Shown here: positions 34,046 through 44,100 of the stretch, in pieces | How the letters are laid out: each line of letters begins with the position of its first letter | Position numbering within the stretch: the first letter of the stretch is position 1 | Assembly: GCA_016841725.1 (NCBI GenBank) | Contig: JAENYP010000020.1 | Span: 1 to 52,120 of the forward strand | Origin: Thermincola carboxydiphila | GTDB taxonomy: Bacteria > Bacillota > Thermincolia > Thermincolales > UBA2595 | Reading direction: 5' to 3' | Length of the DNA: 52,120 nt | Position numbers and translations under genes: made by a program | Notes under the pieces: generated by a model | The model's input: the letters and a program-made list of their open reading frames with translations, nothing else | Database searches by the model: none | Told to the model about the DNA's origin: nothing

Positions 34046-35136
34046 TTCGGGCAATAATCGTTGAAGATGAGCGTCCTTCGGCTGATAAAATGGAGAAACT
34101 GCTTGGAGACAGCGGAATTGTCGAGATAACGGGGAAGTTTACGGATCCGGTGGAAGCGCTGGGATTCATAAAAAAGGTTAAGATAGATGCCGCTTTTCTC
34201 GATATTGAGATGCCGGAGCTGGACGGCTTCCAACTCGCCAACCATATCCTTGATCTGCAGAGCTGGGCTGCAGTAGTATTCGTAACTGCCTATAACGAAT
34301 ATGCTGTGGAGGCCTTCCGGTTAAATGCCCTGGATTACCTGATGAAGCCGGTGGATAAAAACAGGCTGCAGGAAACCCTGGACAGAATCGTTCAGGAAAA
34401 AGACCTCCAATTGAACCCTTTCCAAATGAAGGTGCGCTGTTTTGGCAGGTTCAAGGTAATTATCGGGTCCAGCGAGGTAAAATTCCGTACCGGTAAGGCG
34501 GAGGAATTACTGGCCTGCCTTATTGACAGCAGGGGCAGGGAAGTCAGCCGCAATGAAATAATCGACCGCCTATGGCCGGATTATGATGGTGACAGGGCGG
34601 TGGCCCATTTCAATACCACCCTGCACTATGTCAGGAAAGCTTTGCTGCGTAATGGCATCAAAGCCCCTATCGAGCACTTAAGGGGTTCATACCGGCTGGA
34701 TGCCGGTTCTATTGACTGTGACGGACACAGGTTTTTGGCGCGGGTGTCTGCTTCAGATGAGATTAATGCTATCACCATTCCGGAATATGAGGAGATTGCT
34801 GCTCTTTACATCGGAGATTACCTGGGGGACAATGAATTCCAGTGGGCGGAAAGAAACCGGATGCTGTTCAGGGAAAAGTACATCCAGCTGATTATAAAAA
34901 TGGCTGATTATTATAACACGGTCGGAAATCATCAGAAATTAATTGAAATCCTGAAGGCAGGCCTGACTTGCGAACCACTGCACAGCACATTGAATTACAG
35001 GCTCATTGAGGCTTTACTGGCGGCAAAAGATACAGTTGCCGCAGGCCAATATTATGATATTTACAGAAGTGGTATAAAAAACGAATTAGGCATGGAACCT
35101 GATGACAGGTTCAGGAAACTGATGAAGCAGACTTAA
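34042..35136 (+). CDS. Response regulator with winged-helix and BTAD output
   Basis: A 364-residue regulator. Residues 1-120 are a receiver with an intact phosphosite (FLDIEMP, Asp54), Thr and Lys (YLMKPVDKN). Residues about 130-225 are an OmpR-type winged helix, and the C-terminal ~130 residues form a BTAD (SARP-type) helical repeat domain. The TTG start overlaps the kinase stop, so the two are translationally coupled. It probably activates transcription of nearby envelope genes when phosphorylated by the LytS-type or HisKA module. No operator was identified. Confidence 0.92.
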   Translation: MIRAIIVEDERPSADKMEKLLGDSGIVEITGKFTDPVEALGFIKKVKIDAAFLDIEMPELDGFQLANHILDLQSWAAVVFVTAYNEYAVEAFRLNALDYLMKPVDKNRLQETLDRIVQEKDLQLNPFQMKVRCFGRFKVIIGSSEVKFRTGKAEELLACLIDSRGREVSRNEIIDRLWPDYDGDRAVAHFNTTLHYVRKALLRNGIKAPIEHLRGSYRLDAGSIDCDGHRFLARVSASDEINAITIPEYEEIAALYIGDYLGDNEFQWAERNRMLFREKYIQLIIKMADYYNTVGNHQKLIEILKAGLTCEPLHSTLNYRLIEALLAAKDTVAAGQYYDIYRSGIKNELGMEPDDRFRKLMKQT

Positions 35137-35151
35137 TTTCACCCCTTTTCT

Positions 35152-35469
35152 TTATTTCTGCGAATCTCTCAAAAGGTGAGAGTAATTCCTGGCACCGTGT
35201 AAAATACGATAGACAATGACCTTGCTCTCTATAATGCGATAGAAGGCTACATAAGGATCAACAATGACCATTCTAAAATTAAAATTTTTTAGAGAACGAT
35301 CGAATAGCGGTGCACCAGGATGCGGATAACTCTCAAGACGATGTAAGGACTGTATGATACTTTCGAGTATTCCGTCTGCCGCCTGGGGATTTTCTGCCAT
35401 TATATAGTCGAATATTTCATCCAAGTCTGAATAAGCGGCAGGTAATAACTCAACGTTATATCGTTCCAT
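35152..35469 (-). CDS. ParE/RelE family toxin
   Basis: A 105-residue protein with the typical ParE pattern: N-terminal YNVELLPAAYSDLDEIFDYI, then LRSYP-like LHRLESYPHPG, and C-terminal YRIIESKVIVYRILHGARNY. It overlaps the upstream antitoxin fragment by 14 bases. ParE toxins poison gyrase and RelE toxins cleave mRNA; which applies here cannot be decided. The frame is intact although the antitoxin is damaged. Confidence 0.88.
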   Translation of the reverse strand: MERYNVELLPAAYSDLDEIFDYIMAENPQAADGILESIIQSLHRLESYPHPGAPLFDRSLKNFNFRMVIVDPYVAFYRIIESKVIVYRILHGARNYSHLLRDSQK

Positions 35470-35608
35470 TAATTTTTTCCTTCAGCCGCTTGTGAGATTC
35501 GTTAAGTGAAATTGTCGGTTCGCCTGAAAGACGTTGTTGTTCAGCAAAAAGAAGTCTTTCACGAAGGTCAAGCATAGCTTCTCGACGTTCAAAGGCCTCG
35601 ATGCTCAT
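35456..35608 (-). pseudogene. N-terminally truncated Phd/YefM-type antitoxin
   Basis: A 50-codon frame begins MSIEAFERREAMLDLRERLL and ends in the toxin gene. In full-length relatives this segment follows an N-terminal DNA-binding half ending in a KNGxGDLVVM-type motif, which is missing. In another frame directly upstream, a run starting at ATG 35669 reads MPRLVKVKLIVPVYILTE, similar to the expected start and PVYI segment, so a deletion plus frameshift is likely. The toxin-binding part remains intact, but repressor function should be lost. Family assignment is from memory. Confidence 0.65.
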
Positions 35609-35681
35609 ACGATAATTCAGTTAGAATATAAACAGGTACTATCAACTTGACCTTGACCAATCTGGGCATTTTTTACATAAT

Positions 35682-35705
35682 AAAAATGACCGGGTTGGTC
35701 ATTTT
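35682..35705. promoter_or_regulatory. Strong palindrome AATGACC-GGGTT-GGTCATT
   Basis: AAATGACC (35684-35691), spacer GGGTT, GGTCATTT (35697-35704) is a perfect 8-bp dyad. TGACC-N-GGTCA is typical of TetR/AcrR-type operators. It could also be the operator of the adjacent toxin-antitoxin locus. No TetR gene is in this region. Confidence 0.55.
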
Positions 35706-35743
35706 ACTATCTATATAATAAGAAATGAGGTGGTTATGAGTTA

Positions 35744-35815
35744 TTGAAACTGTTATGCAGGAAAAAAGTTAATGCTGTTTCTATGAGTGAAGCACTAAAA
35801 TCAGGAATGGAATAG
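35744..35815 (+). CDS. Possible 23-residue peptide, probably a gene remnant
   Basis: A TTG-started frame (MKLLCRKKVNAVSMSEALKS...) follows GAGGTGG at 10 bases, with a TATAAT (35714-35719) upstream next to the palindrome. It is too short to judge and may be the remnant of a gene lost downstream of the operator. Confidence 0.25.
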   Translation: MKLLCRKKVNAVSMSEALKSGME

Positions 35816-35852
35816 AAAAAGGCTGCTGTAAAAAGGAAATAGATATAAGACC

Positions 35853-35895
35853 GCCGGTCAGGTGCGATGTGAATGCCTGAGCGGCTATTTTTTTT
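35853..35895 (+). terminator. Terminator before the second pseudo-receiver gene
   Basis: GCCG-G-TCAGG (35853-35862) pairs with CCTGA-G-CGGC (35876-35885), followed by TATTTTTTTT. It ends a transcript from the palindrome region. Confidence 0.75.
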
Positions 35896-35965
35896 GCCTT
35901 TGTTTAGTGGTGGTTTAGTGAAGCCCTGTATAATGAAACCGGAAGCTAAGAAAAGGAATGATACG

Positions 35966-36352
35966 ATGTATAATGCTGCGGTAATTGATACCGACCCCGT
36001 GACCCTTGAAGTCATGACAGGTCTGCTGGGAAACAACTCCCACATTAGGCGGATTTCCTGTTTCAGCCTGTTGCCGGATTTTTTTGAGGAACTGGAAACG
36101 GGGTGGGTCCAAATTGCGTTTATCCGCGTCGGCGGTCCGGGGCTTCAGGGACTGTCCCTGGCCAAGGAAATAATGAAGGTTTCTCCGAACACCAGGGTTG
36201 TCTTTATGGCCGGTATTGCAGGATATGCCCTTATGGCCTTTGACGAAGGGGCCCGGGGATACCTGCTGCTGCCGGCTGACCAGAAACGCTTGGATGAAGT
36301 GATTGAAAATATCAGGAAACGTGACCACCGGAAGCGGGGTGGTTCACCATAG
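35966..36352 (+). CDS. Second stand-alone pseudo-receiver protein (lacks phosphosite)
   Basis: A 128-residue receiver-fold protein. The N-terminal acidic residues remain (VIDTDP), but the phosphoacceptor position is Arg53 (AFIRVG), the Thr is Ala (VFMAGIAGYA) and the Lys is Leu (YLLLPAD). The same three sites are lost in the paralogue at 19063. ATG 35966 follows AAAAGGA at 8 bases. The basic C-terminal tail (KRDHRKRGG) could bind nucleic acid or a partner. It lies 70 bases before the first SLH protein gene and may be its first operon gene. Confidence 0.72.
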   Translation: MYNAAVIDTDPVTLEVMTGLLGNNSHIRRISCFSLLPDFFEELETGWVQIAFIRVGGPGLQGLSLAKEIMKVSPNTRVVFMAGIAGYALMAFDEGARGYLLLPADQKRLDEVIENIRKRDHRKRGGSP

Positions 36353-36422
36353 AGATGTTTGAAGACCCATAGAATTCTAAAGTGCGAAATCGGAAAATCA
36401 TTTGAGATGGGAGGAAATGAAA

Positions 36423-39400
36423 TTGAAAATGAAAGGGAAAACCTTATCGTGGTTATTGGCAATCATATTGTTCCTGACAGTATCCACAGTCATAACTAGT
36501 AGTGCAGATGCCGTGAGTGCGGAACTGACGGCTTATGGATGGGTGGTGAGTAATGGCAGTATACCGGAAGGTCCGGTGACTGTCCCTATACCCAGCGGCT
36601 CTCTGCAGTCCATAAAAAGTGAGTCCGGTATCTGGATGTCGGGAGGAGACTTTGTAGAAGATACCTGGTATGCAGTGAGCTACAGTGACAGCAACTCAGG
36701 TCTTTATACCATAGACAGGGATACCGGTGACACACAACTTATCGGCAGTACAAACCTGTCACTATCGGGTTTTACTTATGACCGGGCAAATGAGACAGCT
36801 TATGTCTGCAGTGTATCTCAACTATATTCAATTGATCTGGATACCGCAGAGACAACACTGGTCGGGCCAATGGGATATGATTATATTGTCGGAATTGCTG
36901 CAGACAATGACGGTAACCTTTATGCATTGGATATATCCGGGAATAAACTGCTTTCAATTGATAAATCTACCGGAGCGGCAACGGAAATAGGGGCTATAGG
37001 TTTGGACCTTAGTTATGCCCAGGACATCGCTTTTGGCCGCACTAATGATGTCTTATATGGGACACTATATGGCGACGGCACTAATCAGGGACTGTACAGT
37101 ATAGACACTTCCACAGGAGCAGCTACCCTGAAATACAGCTTTGAGGGCCAGGTCGATGCCCTTGCCATCCCATATATTCCCCGGAATGTCTGTGAAATTG
37201 GTGAAACAGGATACAACACCTTTTCTGATGCCCTGGCTGCAGTTGAGGACGGACAGACGATAAAACTGCTGGCCAATATCAGTCATTTTACCGGAATCAG
37301 TATCAGCGGTAAGACTGTTAATTTTGATCTAAACGGCTATACCCTGACCGTGACAAATGACTTGGATGATGCTCTTTATGTAGGCAGCGGCGGGACAGTC
37401 AGTATAGACGAGTCCGGCGGCGGTGAGTTCAATGTCACCGGCAGTGCGGGATGCGGCGTACAGGTTGAGGACGGCGGCAGCGCTGCAGTGACCAATGTCG
37501 CTGCTACGGGTTATCAATCTGCTGCTGTGGCTACCGGAGGCATCATAACAATAACAGGTGATGTGCAGAGTGAGGCTAATGGGTTAGGGTCCCAGGGCAG
37601 CGGGACAATTACAGTGGCGGGTGATGTGGTAACAGCAGGCCATGGCGCAGATGCGTTTGAAAATTCCTCCATTGAAATTGGTGGTGATGTTACGTCATCT
37701 AACGGCAGTGGAATAACAGTAAGCAATGGAACAATTACTGTCACGGGAAATGTGCAAGGCCGCTATACCGCGGTAACAGCGGCTTTTGAAGGTACTGCCA
37801 GTATCGGCGGTAATGTAAATGCAACTGACGCTGCTTACGGCATAGGCGCTAAGGCATATAGCAGCGGGACCATCACTATTGACGGTACAATTACTGCTAA
37901 TACATATATCCAGGTTGGGGAGCTTACAAAAGACGGCAGTGCAGGCAGCCGGACTGAACCGACCACAAAATCCGGGTATTATACATATACAGATGAAGGG
38001 ACAAATACGGTATGGGTTAAAATAGATACCTGCCTTCTTCCTGGCTGTGGTTTGTCAGATGATGAGGGCGGATTTACAGAGTACACGGACATTGATGGGC
38101 AGAGATATTACCATGTTACCAACGGGAAACAGCTGGCCCACATAAATGACCACCTGGATATGAATTTTATCCAGACTGCAGATATCGACCTGGCCGTTGA
38201 TTTTGCCGGGGGCTGGAATCCCATTGGCGGCATTGTGGATGGTGACCAGTTAACTGATGATGACGAATTCAAAGGCAAATACCTGGGTAATGGCCATACC
38301 ATTGATAATCTTTACATAGAATACGCAGGTCCGGAAGCTGACCACATTCAGGTGGGCCTTTTTGCCCGGATAACAGGTGAAGAGTCGCTGGTAGAGGATT
38401 TAAATGTCATTATAAACGGCATAAACACTGAAAATTATGGGTCTGCCAAGGTTGGCGCCATAGTCGGGACAATAGATGACGGCAGCATCAGAAATTGCAG
38501 CGTGACCTTTGATGGTAATATTGTTACTGATTGTCCCAATGGCAGCACAGGAGGCATAGCCGGAGGTTCCTATTTCGGCGAAATAGACAACTGTTCCGTT
38601 GTATTTTCAGGTGGCAGTATCATTACTGACGGGTGGGATAAATATGCCGGGGGCATAGTGGGACAGTGCATGTCTTCTGTTAAGAACTGCGAAGTTACCA
38701 TTGGCGCCGGTCAAAAAATCAAAGCACCCGCAGTTGGCGGTATTGCCGGTTCCCTCAGTAAAATGAAATACTTTGATAAAGTGGTTGAAAACTGTACCGT
38801 GACAGGTGAAGGCAGCCTGGAAATCTTTCCCCAGCAATACTACCCGGTATATATCGGCGGAATCGCCGGCACTATGTGGGAGGGAGAAATTCAGGACTGC
38901 CAGAATGAGGTGGCTATAATTGCTGATGTCACCAAAATAGCTGAAGGGCAGTCAGCTTATGCCGGTGGGACCGCAGGTTATGCCGGATCAAACTCAACTG
39001 TTTATGGCTGTACCAACACCGGTGATGTGGAGCTGGAAATTGCCGATAATATTGTAACGAGTTATGATGATCCCGGTGTCAGCGAGGGAAATGAATATGC
39101 CTATGCGGGCGGTATTGCAGGATATATCAATGGATACTCAAGGGCTTCCATAATCGAGAACTGCGAAAATGATGCCAATATCACTTCAATCAACAACATC
39201 CCAACCCTCCGTGCTTATGCGGGCGGCATTGCCGGCCATCTTGACTCCGGTGACGGCCAAGATGCCGGTCTGATTATCAGGACCAGTGCAAACATGGGAG
39301 CAGACAAGACGGTATCAGCTATAGCCGGAACAACCCTCACCGGAGGACTGGTTGGTTCAACCACCTTTACAGACTTCACCTCCCCAAATATAACCATTGA

Positions 39401-41129
39401 GAACAGCTATAACAGGAGTAATGTATACAGTGCCAGCAACAGTGCCCCCAAGACCGGCACTATGTGTATCGGGATTACGGCTGGTGGTATTGTCGGTGCG
39501 GCAGGTGAAGTGACCCTTAATTACACCTGCAGTACAGCAGCAGATGTCACTGCCGTTAATAATCATGAAGGGGATGCCTATGCCGGTGGTATCACAGGTG
39601 TGATTTATAACACCTCCCTGACACAGAACTATTATGAAACCAATGAAAATGTTACTAAAGCAGTCGGAGGCAATGTAAACACCACTGACATAATCTATGA
39701 AAGTGATGTCCCCGACATGTATTCCGGCGCGACAGCAGAGCAGTTAAAAACAAAGACCTTTTACGGCAGCGGCTGGAAATGGTATGTCAGCGGAGGTGCT
39801 GCACCTGATTATTGCAGCAACAGTGACCCCTGGCGAATCACAACATCTGATGGTTATCCCGTCTTAAAGGGAGCTCCGTATACACCACCTTCATCAGGCG
39901 GGGGCGGCAGCGCTCCGGTCCCGGTAAAGGTAACCACTGAAACAACTGATAACATAACCACCACCAAAACAGAGATAAGCAAAGCTGCCTCCGGAGGCGA
40001 GGTAACTGTTGAGATATCACCTGCCATTGTTGATGCCTTAATCAAAAAAGCATCAGATGAGGGTGCTGTTTCCAAAGGGGATACCATTGCAGTGGCAATC
40101 AAGCCTTCAACTGACATTAACAGGCTGAATGCCGAAATCGGTCAGTCTCAGTTGGAGAGGATTGCCCGGGAAACTGATGCGGGCTTGGGGATTAGCTCTC
40201 CGCTTCTATCCATCACCTTTGACAATAAAGCTATTGAGACAATTTCAGACGCCTCAGAAGGAGATAATATCACCGTTTCCGCCGGAATCATTGCCGAAAC
40301 ATCCCTCTCCGAAAAAGACAGGGCCAAGGTCTCCGGAAGGCCTGTCTATGACCTGAGTGTGAAGAACGGAGATGTGCAGGTCTCCCACTTTGGCGGCGGT
40401 CATGCGACAGTACGGATACCATACACCTTGAAGCAGGGCGAAAATCCCAATGCAGTTGTCATCTATTATCTCAGTGATGACGGGAACCTGAAAACAGTCA
40501 GGGGACACTTTGACTCGGCAGAGGGAGCGGTAGTGTTCAAAACTTCACACTTCTCCAATTTTGTCCTCGGCCATAATCCGGTTACCTTCACAGATGTTGG
40601 GGCTGATGCATGGTATAAGGATGCGGTGGACTTTATTGCTGCCCGGGGGATTACCTCAGGCACCGGGGACGGCAAATATGGCCCGGAGATACGGCTTACC
40701 AGAGGCCAGTTTATGGTACTTCTGATGAATGCTTACGGGATTGAACCTGCCAGTGGTGAAATGACCGGCAACTTTGCTGATGCCGGCAATACCTACTATA
40801 GCAAATATCTGGCTGCAGCCAAAAGTCTGGGCATCGCCAACGGTGTGGGCAACAACATGTTTGCCCCAGATAAAGAAATCACCAGACAGGAAATGTTCGT
40901 CTTACTATATAACGCGCTGCAGTTAATCGATGTGCTCCCGGCAGCAACAAACGATAAGCAGCTGGGTGCCTTCAGTGATGCCAGTCAGGTGGCCTCCTGG
41001 GCCAGTGAAGCTATGTCTGCCCTTGTTAAGGGCGGTATCGTCACCGGCAGTGACAACATGCTCAGCCCTAAAGAAACCACCACCAGGTCCCAGATGGCCC
41101 AGGTGCTGTATAACCTGCTGGCAAAATAG
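36423..41129 (+). CDS. Giant SLH-anchored surface protein 1 (GLUG-like repeats)
   Basis: About 1568 residues. TTG 36423 lies 8 bases after GGAGG, whereas ATG 36417 is too close; a signal peptide follows (LSWLLAIILFLTVSTVITSS). Outer region: propeller-like repeats (about 60-250: TWYAVSYSDSNSGLYTIDRD, LYSIDLDTAETT), a beta-helix-like glycine-rich part (about 270-500), then many GGIAG/GLUG-like repeats (about 560-1130). From about 1166 comes the module shared with the next two genes, and from about 1388 three SLH domains (ending AQVLYNLLAK) that bind secondary cell-wall polymer. It is probably an S-layer-associated adhesin or enzyme scaffold; no catalytic motif is visible. Confidence 0.9.
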   Translation: MKMKGKTLSWLLAIILFLTVSTVITSSADAVSAELTAYGWVVSNGSIPEGPVTVPIPSGSLQSIKSESGIWMSGGDFVEDTWYAVSYSDSNSGLYTIDRDTGDTQLIGSTNLSLSGFTYDRANETAYVCSVSQLYSIDLDTAETTLVGPMGYDYIVGIAADNDGNLYALDISGNKLLSIDKSTGAATEIGAIGLDLSYAQDIAFGRTNDVLYGTLYGDGTNQGLYSIDTSTGAATLKYSFEGQVDALAIPYIPRNVCEIGETGYNTFSDALAAVEDGQTIKLLANISHFTGISISGKTVNFDLNGYTLTVTNDLDDALYVGSGGTVSIDESGGGEFNVTGSAGCGVQVEDGGSAAVTNVAATGYQSAAVATGGIITITGDVQSEANGLGSQGSGTITVAGDVVTAGHGADAFENSSIEIGGDVTSSNGSGITVSNGTITVTGNVQGRYTAVTAAFEGTASIGGNVNATDAAYGIGAKAYSSGTITIDGTITANTYIQVGELTKDGSAGSRTEPTTKSGYYTYTDEGTNTVWVKIDTCLLPGCGLSDDEGGFTEYTDIDGQRYYHVTNGKQLAHINDHLDMNFIQTADIDLAVDFAGGWNPIGGIVDGDQLTDDDEFKGKYLGNGHTIDNLYIEYAGPEADHIQVGLFARITGEESLVEDLNVIINGINTENYGSAKVGAIVGTIDDGSIRNCSVTFDGNIVTDCPNGSTGGIAGGSYFGEIDNCSVVFSGGSIITDGWDKYAGGIVGQCMSSVKNCEVTIGAGQKIKAPAVGGIAGSLSKMKYFDKVVENCTVTGEGSLEIFPQQYYPVYIGGIAGTMWEGEIQDCQNEVAIIADVTKIAEGQSAYAGGTAGYAGSNSTVYGCTNTGDVELEIADNIVTSYDDPGVSEGNEYAYAGGIAGYINGYSRASIIENCENDANITSINNIPTLRAYAGGIAGHLDSGDGQDAGLIIRTSANMGADKTVSAIAGTTLTGGLVGSTTFTDFTSPNITIENSYNRSNVYSASNSAPKTGTMCIGITAGGIVGAAGEVTLNYTCSTAADVTAVNNHEGDAYAGGITGVIYNTSLTQNYYETNENVTKAVGGNVNTTDIIYESDVPDMYSGATAEQLKTKTFYGSGWKWYVSGGAAPDYCSNSDPWRITTSDGYPVLKGAPYTPPSSGGGGSAPVPVKVTTETTDNITTTKTEISKAASGGEVTVEISPAIVDALIKKASDEGAVSKGDTIAVAIKPSTDINRLNAEIGQSQLERIARETDAGLGISSPLLSITFDNKAIETISDASEGDNITVSAGIIAETSLSEKDRAKVSGRPVYDLSVKNGDVQVSHFGGGHATVRIPYTLKQGENPNAVVIYYLSDDGNLKTVRGHFDSAEGAVVFKTSHFSNFVLGHNPVTFTDVGADAWYKDAVDFIAARGITSGTGDGKYGPEIRLTRGQFMVLLMNAYGIEPASGEMTGNFADAGNTYYSKYLAAAKSLGIANGVGNNMFAPDKEITRQEMFVLLYNALQLIDVLPAATNDKQLGAFSDASQVASWASEAMSALVKGGIVTGSDNMLSPKETTTRSQMAQVLYNLLAK
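39920..41129 (+). repeat. Shared C-terminal module, copy 1 of 3
   Basis: This part encodes the pre-SLH module plus three SLH domains that recur at 43965-45208 and 49410-50638. DNA identity is high in patches: for example a run of over 40 bases beginning TTTGCCCCAGATAAAGAAAT (40860) recurs unchanged at 44940. All three genes also end with nearly identical sequence (GCCCAGGTGCTGTATAACCT). This fits duplication with ongoing gene conversion. Confidence 0.85.
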
Positions 41130-41161
41130 GCGGAAATATAAAAAATTAGGAGGAGATGGAA

Positions 41162-44100
41162 GTGAGCAAGAAAACCATAACGTGGTGGCTGCTAACACTC
41201 GTAATGGCAGTAACGCTGTTTGCGGTACTGCCCATGAGTGAGTCTGCTGCTGTGGGTCCCGTAACCCTTTACGTTTATTCAGACGGCGGGAATGACGGTA
41301 GCGACGGAAGTCTGGAAAATCCCTATGAAACCATACATAAGGCTGTTACGGAAGCACAGAGCACTTACAGCGGTAATGAGGTAATCGTGTACTTAAGGGA
41401 AGGGGATTATATTGCAACAGAATATATTACCCATGCTAATTTGACTATTGAGGCCTTCAATGACGGTGCCGGAAATTATGATGAGGTTACTATATATCCT
41501 GACTATGGCAGTACGCTGACGCCTACCGGGATAGAGACCGCAGAATGGATATTTGCGGTTAACAGCCTGGGCACCAAGTTGGGTTTTACCTTAAGTCATG
41601 TAAATCTGTCCGGGGATAATTTCACTACCGGAGAGGCTGAAGATGGTTCAGCTGTAACCGGAGTGTACATCTATGATGCCGATAATACAGACAGCTATGT
41701 CACTCTGGATGGCTGTAATGTTAACAATATTAAATATGGTTTGTATCAAGATTGTTCTGATGCAATCACTGTATCAGTACAAAATACCGATATAGAAGCT
41801 GAATCACCGGTATATATGAACGATGGAGCGAGCTTAAATATTGAAGGTTCAAATCTTAAAATGACTGCAACATCTTATAGTTCATCGGTCATAACTGTTT
41901 ACGGCGATTTAGGTCTAAGTATAAAGAATAACGTGATTGAAGGGAATGCGGGTGTAGGCCGGGGTATATACGAAGACGGCTTTTCCGGAGAAATATCAGG
42001 CAACCGGTTTTTGGATCTGAGTATTGCCCTGGAAATGGATGATATTGCCAGTCTGCTGATAAAAGATAACTATGTGGAAACCACAGATGACGGTTTTAAT
42101 CTGGAAACTTATTATGCCAGTGCCACTATAAGTTTATTGAACAATACTATTATAAATAAAGGCAGTAAAGATAATTACAAAACCGGAATTTACTTATATT
42201 CCGATTCTGATACCACAACAGGAAACTATGTGATCAACAATAATGAATTGGTAAACTTCGCCTATGGTGTATATTACTACGGAAACAACACCAATAATGC
42301 CATGACTGTCAGCCTGGGCGGTGCCGGGCTGGGCAATATATTCAGGGGGAATACAATCAATCTGTATGCTGAAGATTTGCGTACCACTGCTTTGACAGAC
42401 CTGCAGGGAACTGACTGGGGGACTGACGATATCCAGGAGATTATAGACCGCATATATATTGCTGATGTTTACCCTTCTGCAGACTTGGTGTCACCGGTTT
42501 CTGACCCGGAAGCAGCCTTTGTATTTGATGAAACTCCGGCTGCATCGGCTCTTGATGCTCTATATGTGGATGACGATTATTCTGCGTCTGATGCCGGAGG
42601 CCACACCTATGGCACAGATGCCTTCAGCACTATTCAGGAAGCGCTGCCCTATGCAGCCAATGGCGGCACAATCTATATTGCCGATGGACAGTATTATGTC
42701 CCGGTGTGGCTGGACCGTCAGGTAACACTTGCAGGCATGGGAAACGCGGTTGTGCTGAACCCTGATCCCGATGATGGCTCCTGGGACAGCAAAATGGTTT
42801 TGGTTACAGCAGAAGATGTAACTATAGATGGAATTATATTCAATGAGGGCCAGCGCGGTATTTATTTTGACGATTATACTCTGCGGAACTACAGCTCCCG
42901 GCCGAAAACCTTCTCAGTCCTCAATTGTGAATTTGTTGACCAAACCTCGCTCTCCATCGAGATAAGCGATGGTTACAGTGATATCTTCCCGGGTGAAATC
43001 AATATCGAGGGAAATACCTTCAGGCGCAGTGAAAATAACGAACTGGAGATGGTGGCGTTCTATATTTTAAGTCAGGCGGAGCAGCTTAACATGGTCAACA
43101 ATTCATTTTACAATTACTCTTCTGCCGGCTCGACTAGTTCAACCAAAGATATTCTCATTGATAACAATGTTTTTTCCCTTAAAAGGGGTTTGTATGTAAG
43201 CGGGCTTAGCGTTACGGCTGACGGTAATGTTCTGATTCGGGATAATACTTTTGAGGTACCGGAATCATATGCTAACGATTCGGGTCATGAAGGCGTTCAT
43301 TTGGATACCAGTATTCTCAACGCCATCCCTGAGACCGCTGTTACCAAGCAAGTACTTCGCAATACCATTCAAGGGTTTAATTACGGCATATATATAAACG
43401 GAACAGAAAGCGAAGAGTATTTTGATATCGTAATCGGAGGTGCTGAGGCTGATGCCAACAATCTCAGCGGAAACCAGGTTGGGCTTAGATCACAGCTGTT
43501 CAATTTTAATGATGAATCTACAAATGCAACCTATAATATCTGGGGAGTTGATTCTGACCTTCTCTGGAGTTATATCCAGGGTGAGCATTACAATAATTCA
43601 TTATATGGACCGGTCAGTTACCTTCCGGTTGCTGCCGAGACTCCGCTGCTTACCGGTCTGATCGTTAGTACCGGAACCCTGACCCCGGGCTTTGATTCCG
43701 AGATTTACGATTACGCCGTGAGCGTACCGTATGAGGAAGACAGTATTACTGTTACACCCACTGCTTCAATTGGGACAGTCACCGTCAATGACGCTCTGTT
43801 AAACGAGTCAGGTTCTTCTGAAATTAGTTTAACCGTCGGTCTCAATGAAATTCCGGTCACAGTGGCAACCGGTGAATTATCGACGACATATACCGTCACT
43901 GTAACGCGGGCCGCAGCAATTAACACCGGCAGCAGCGGCAGCAGCTATACCCCGCCAGCTATCGAAGTCACAACTGAAAAAATCAATGATACTACAACGA
44001 CCTTAACTGAAGTATCTGCTTCGGGTTCTTCCGGAGTAGCAGAGGCAGGTATTTCCACTGCGGTTGTTGACGCCCTGCTTAATAAGGCTGCTGCCGAAAA

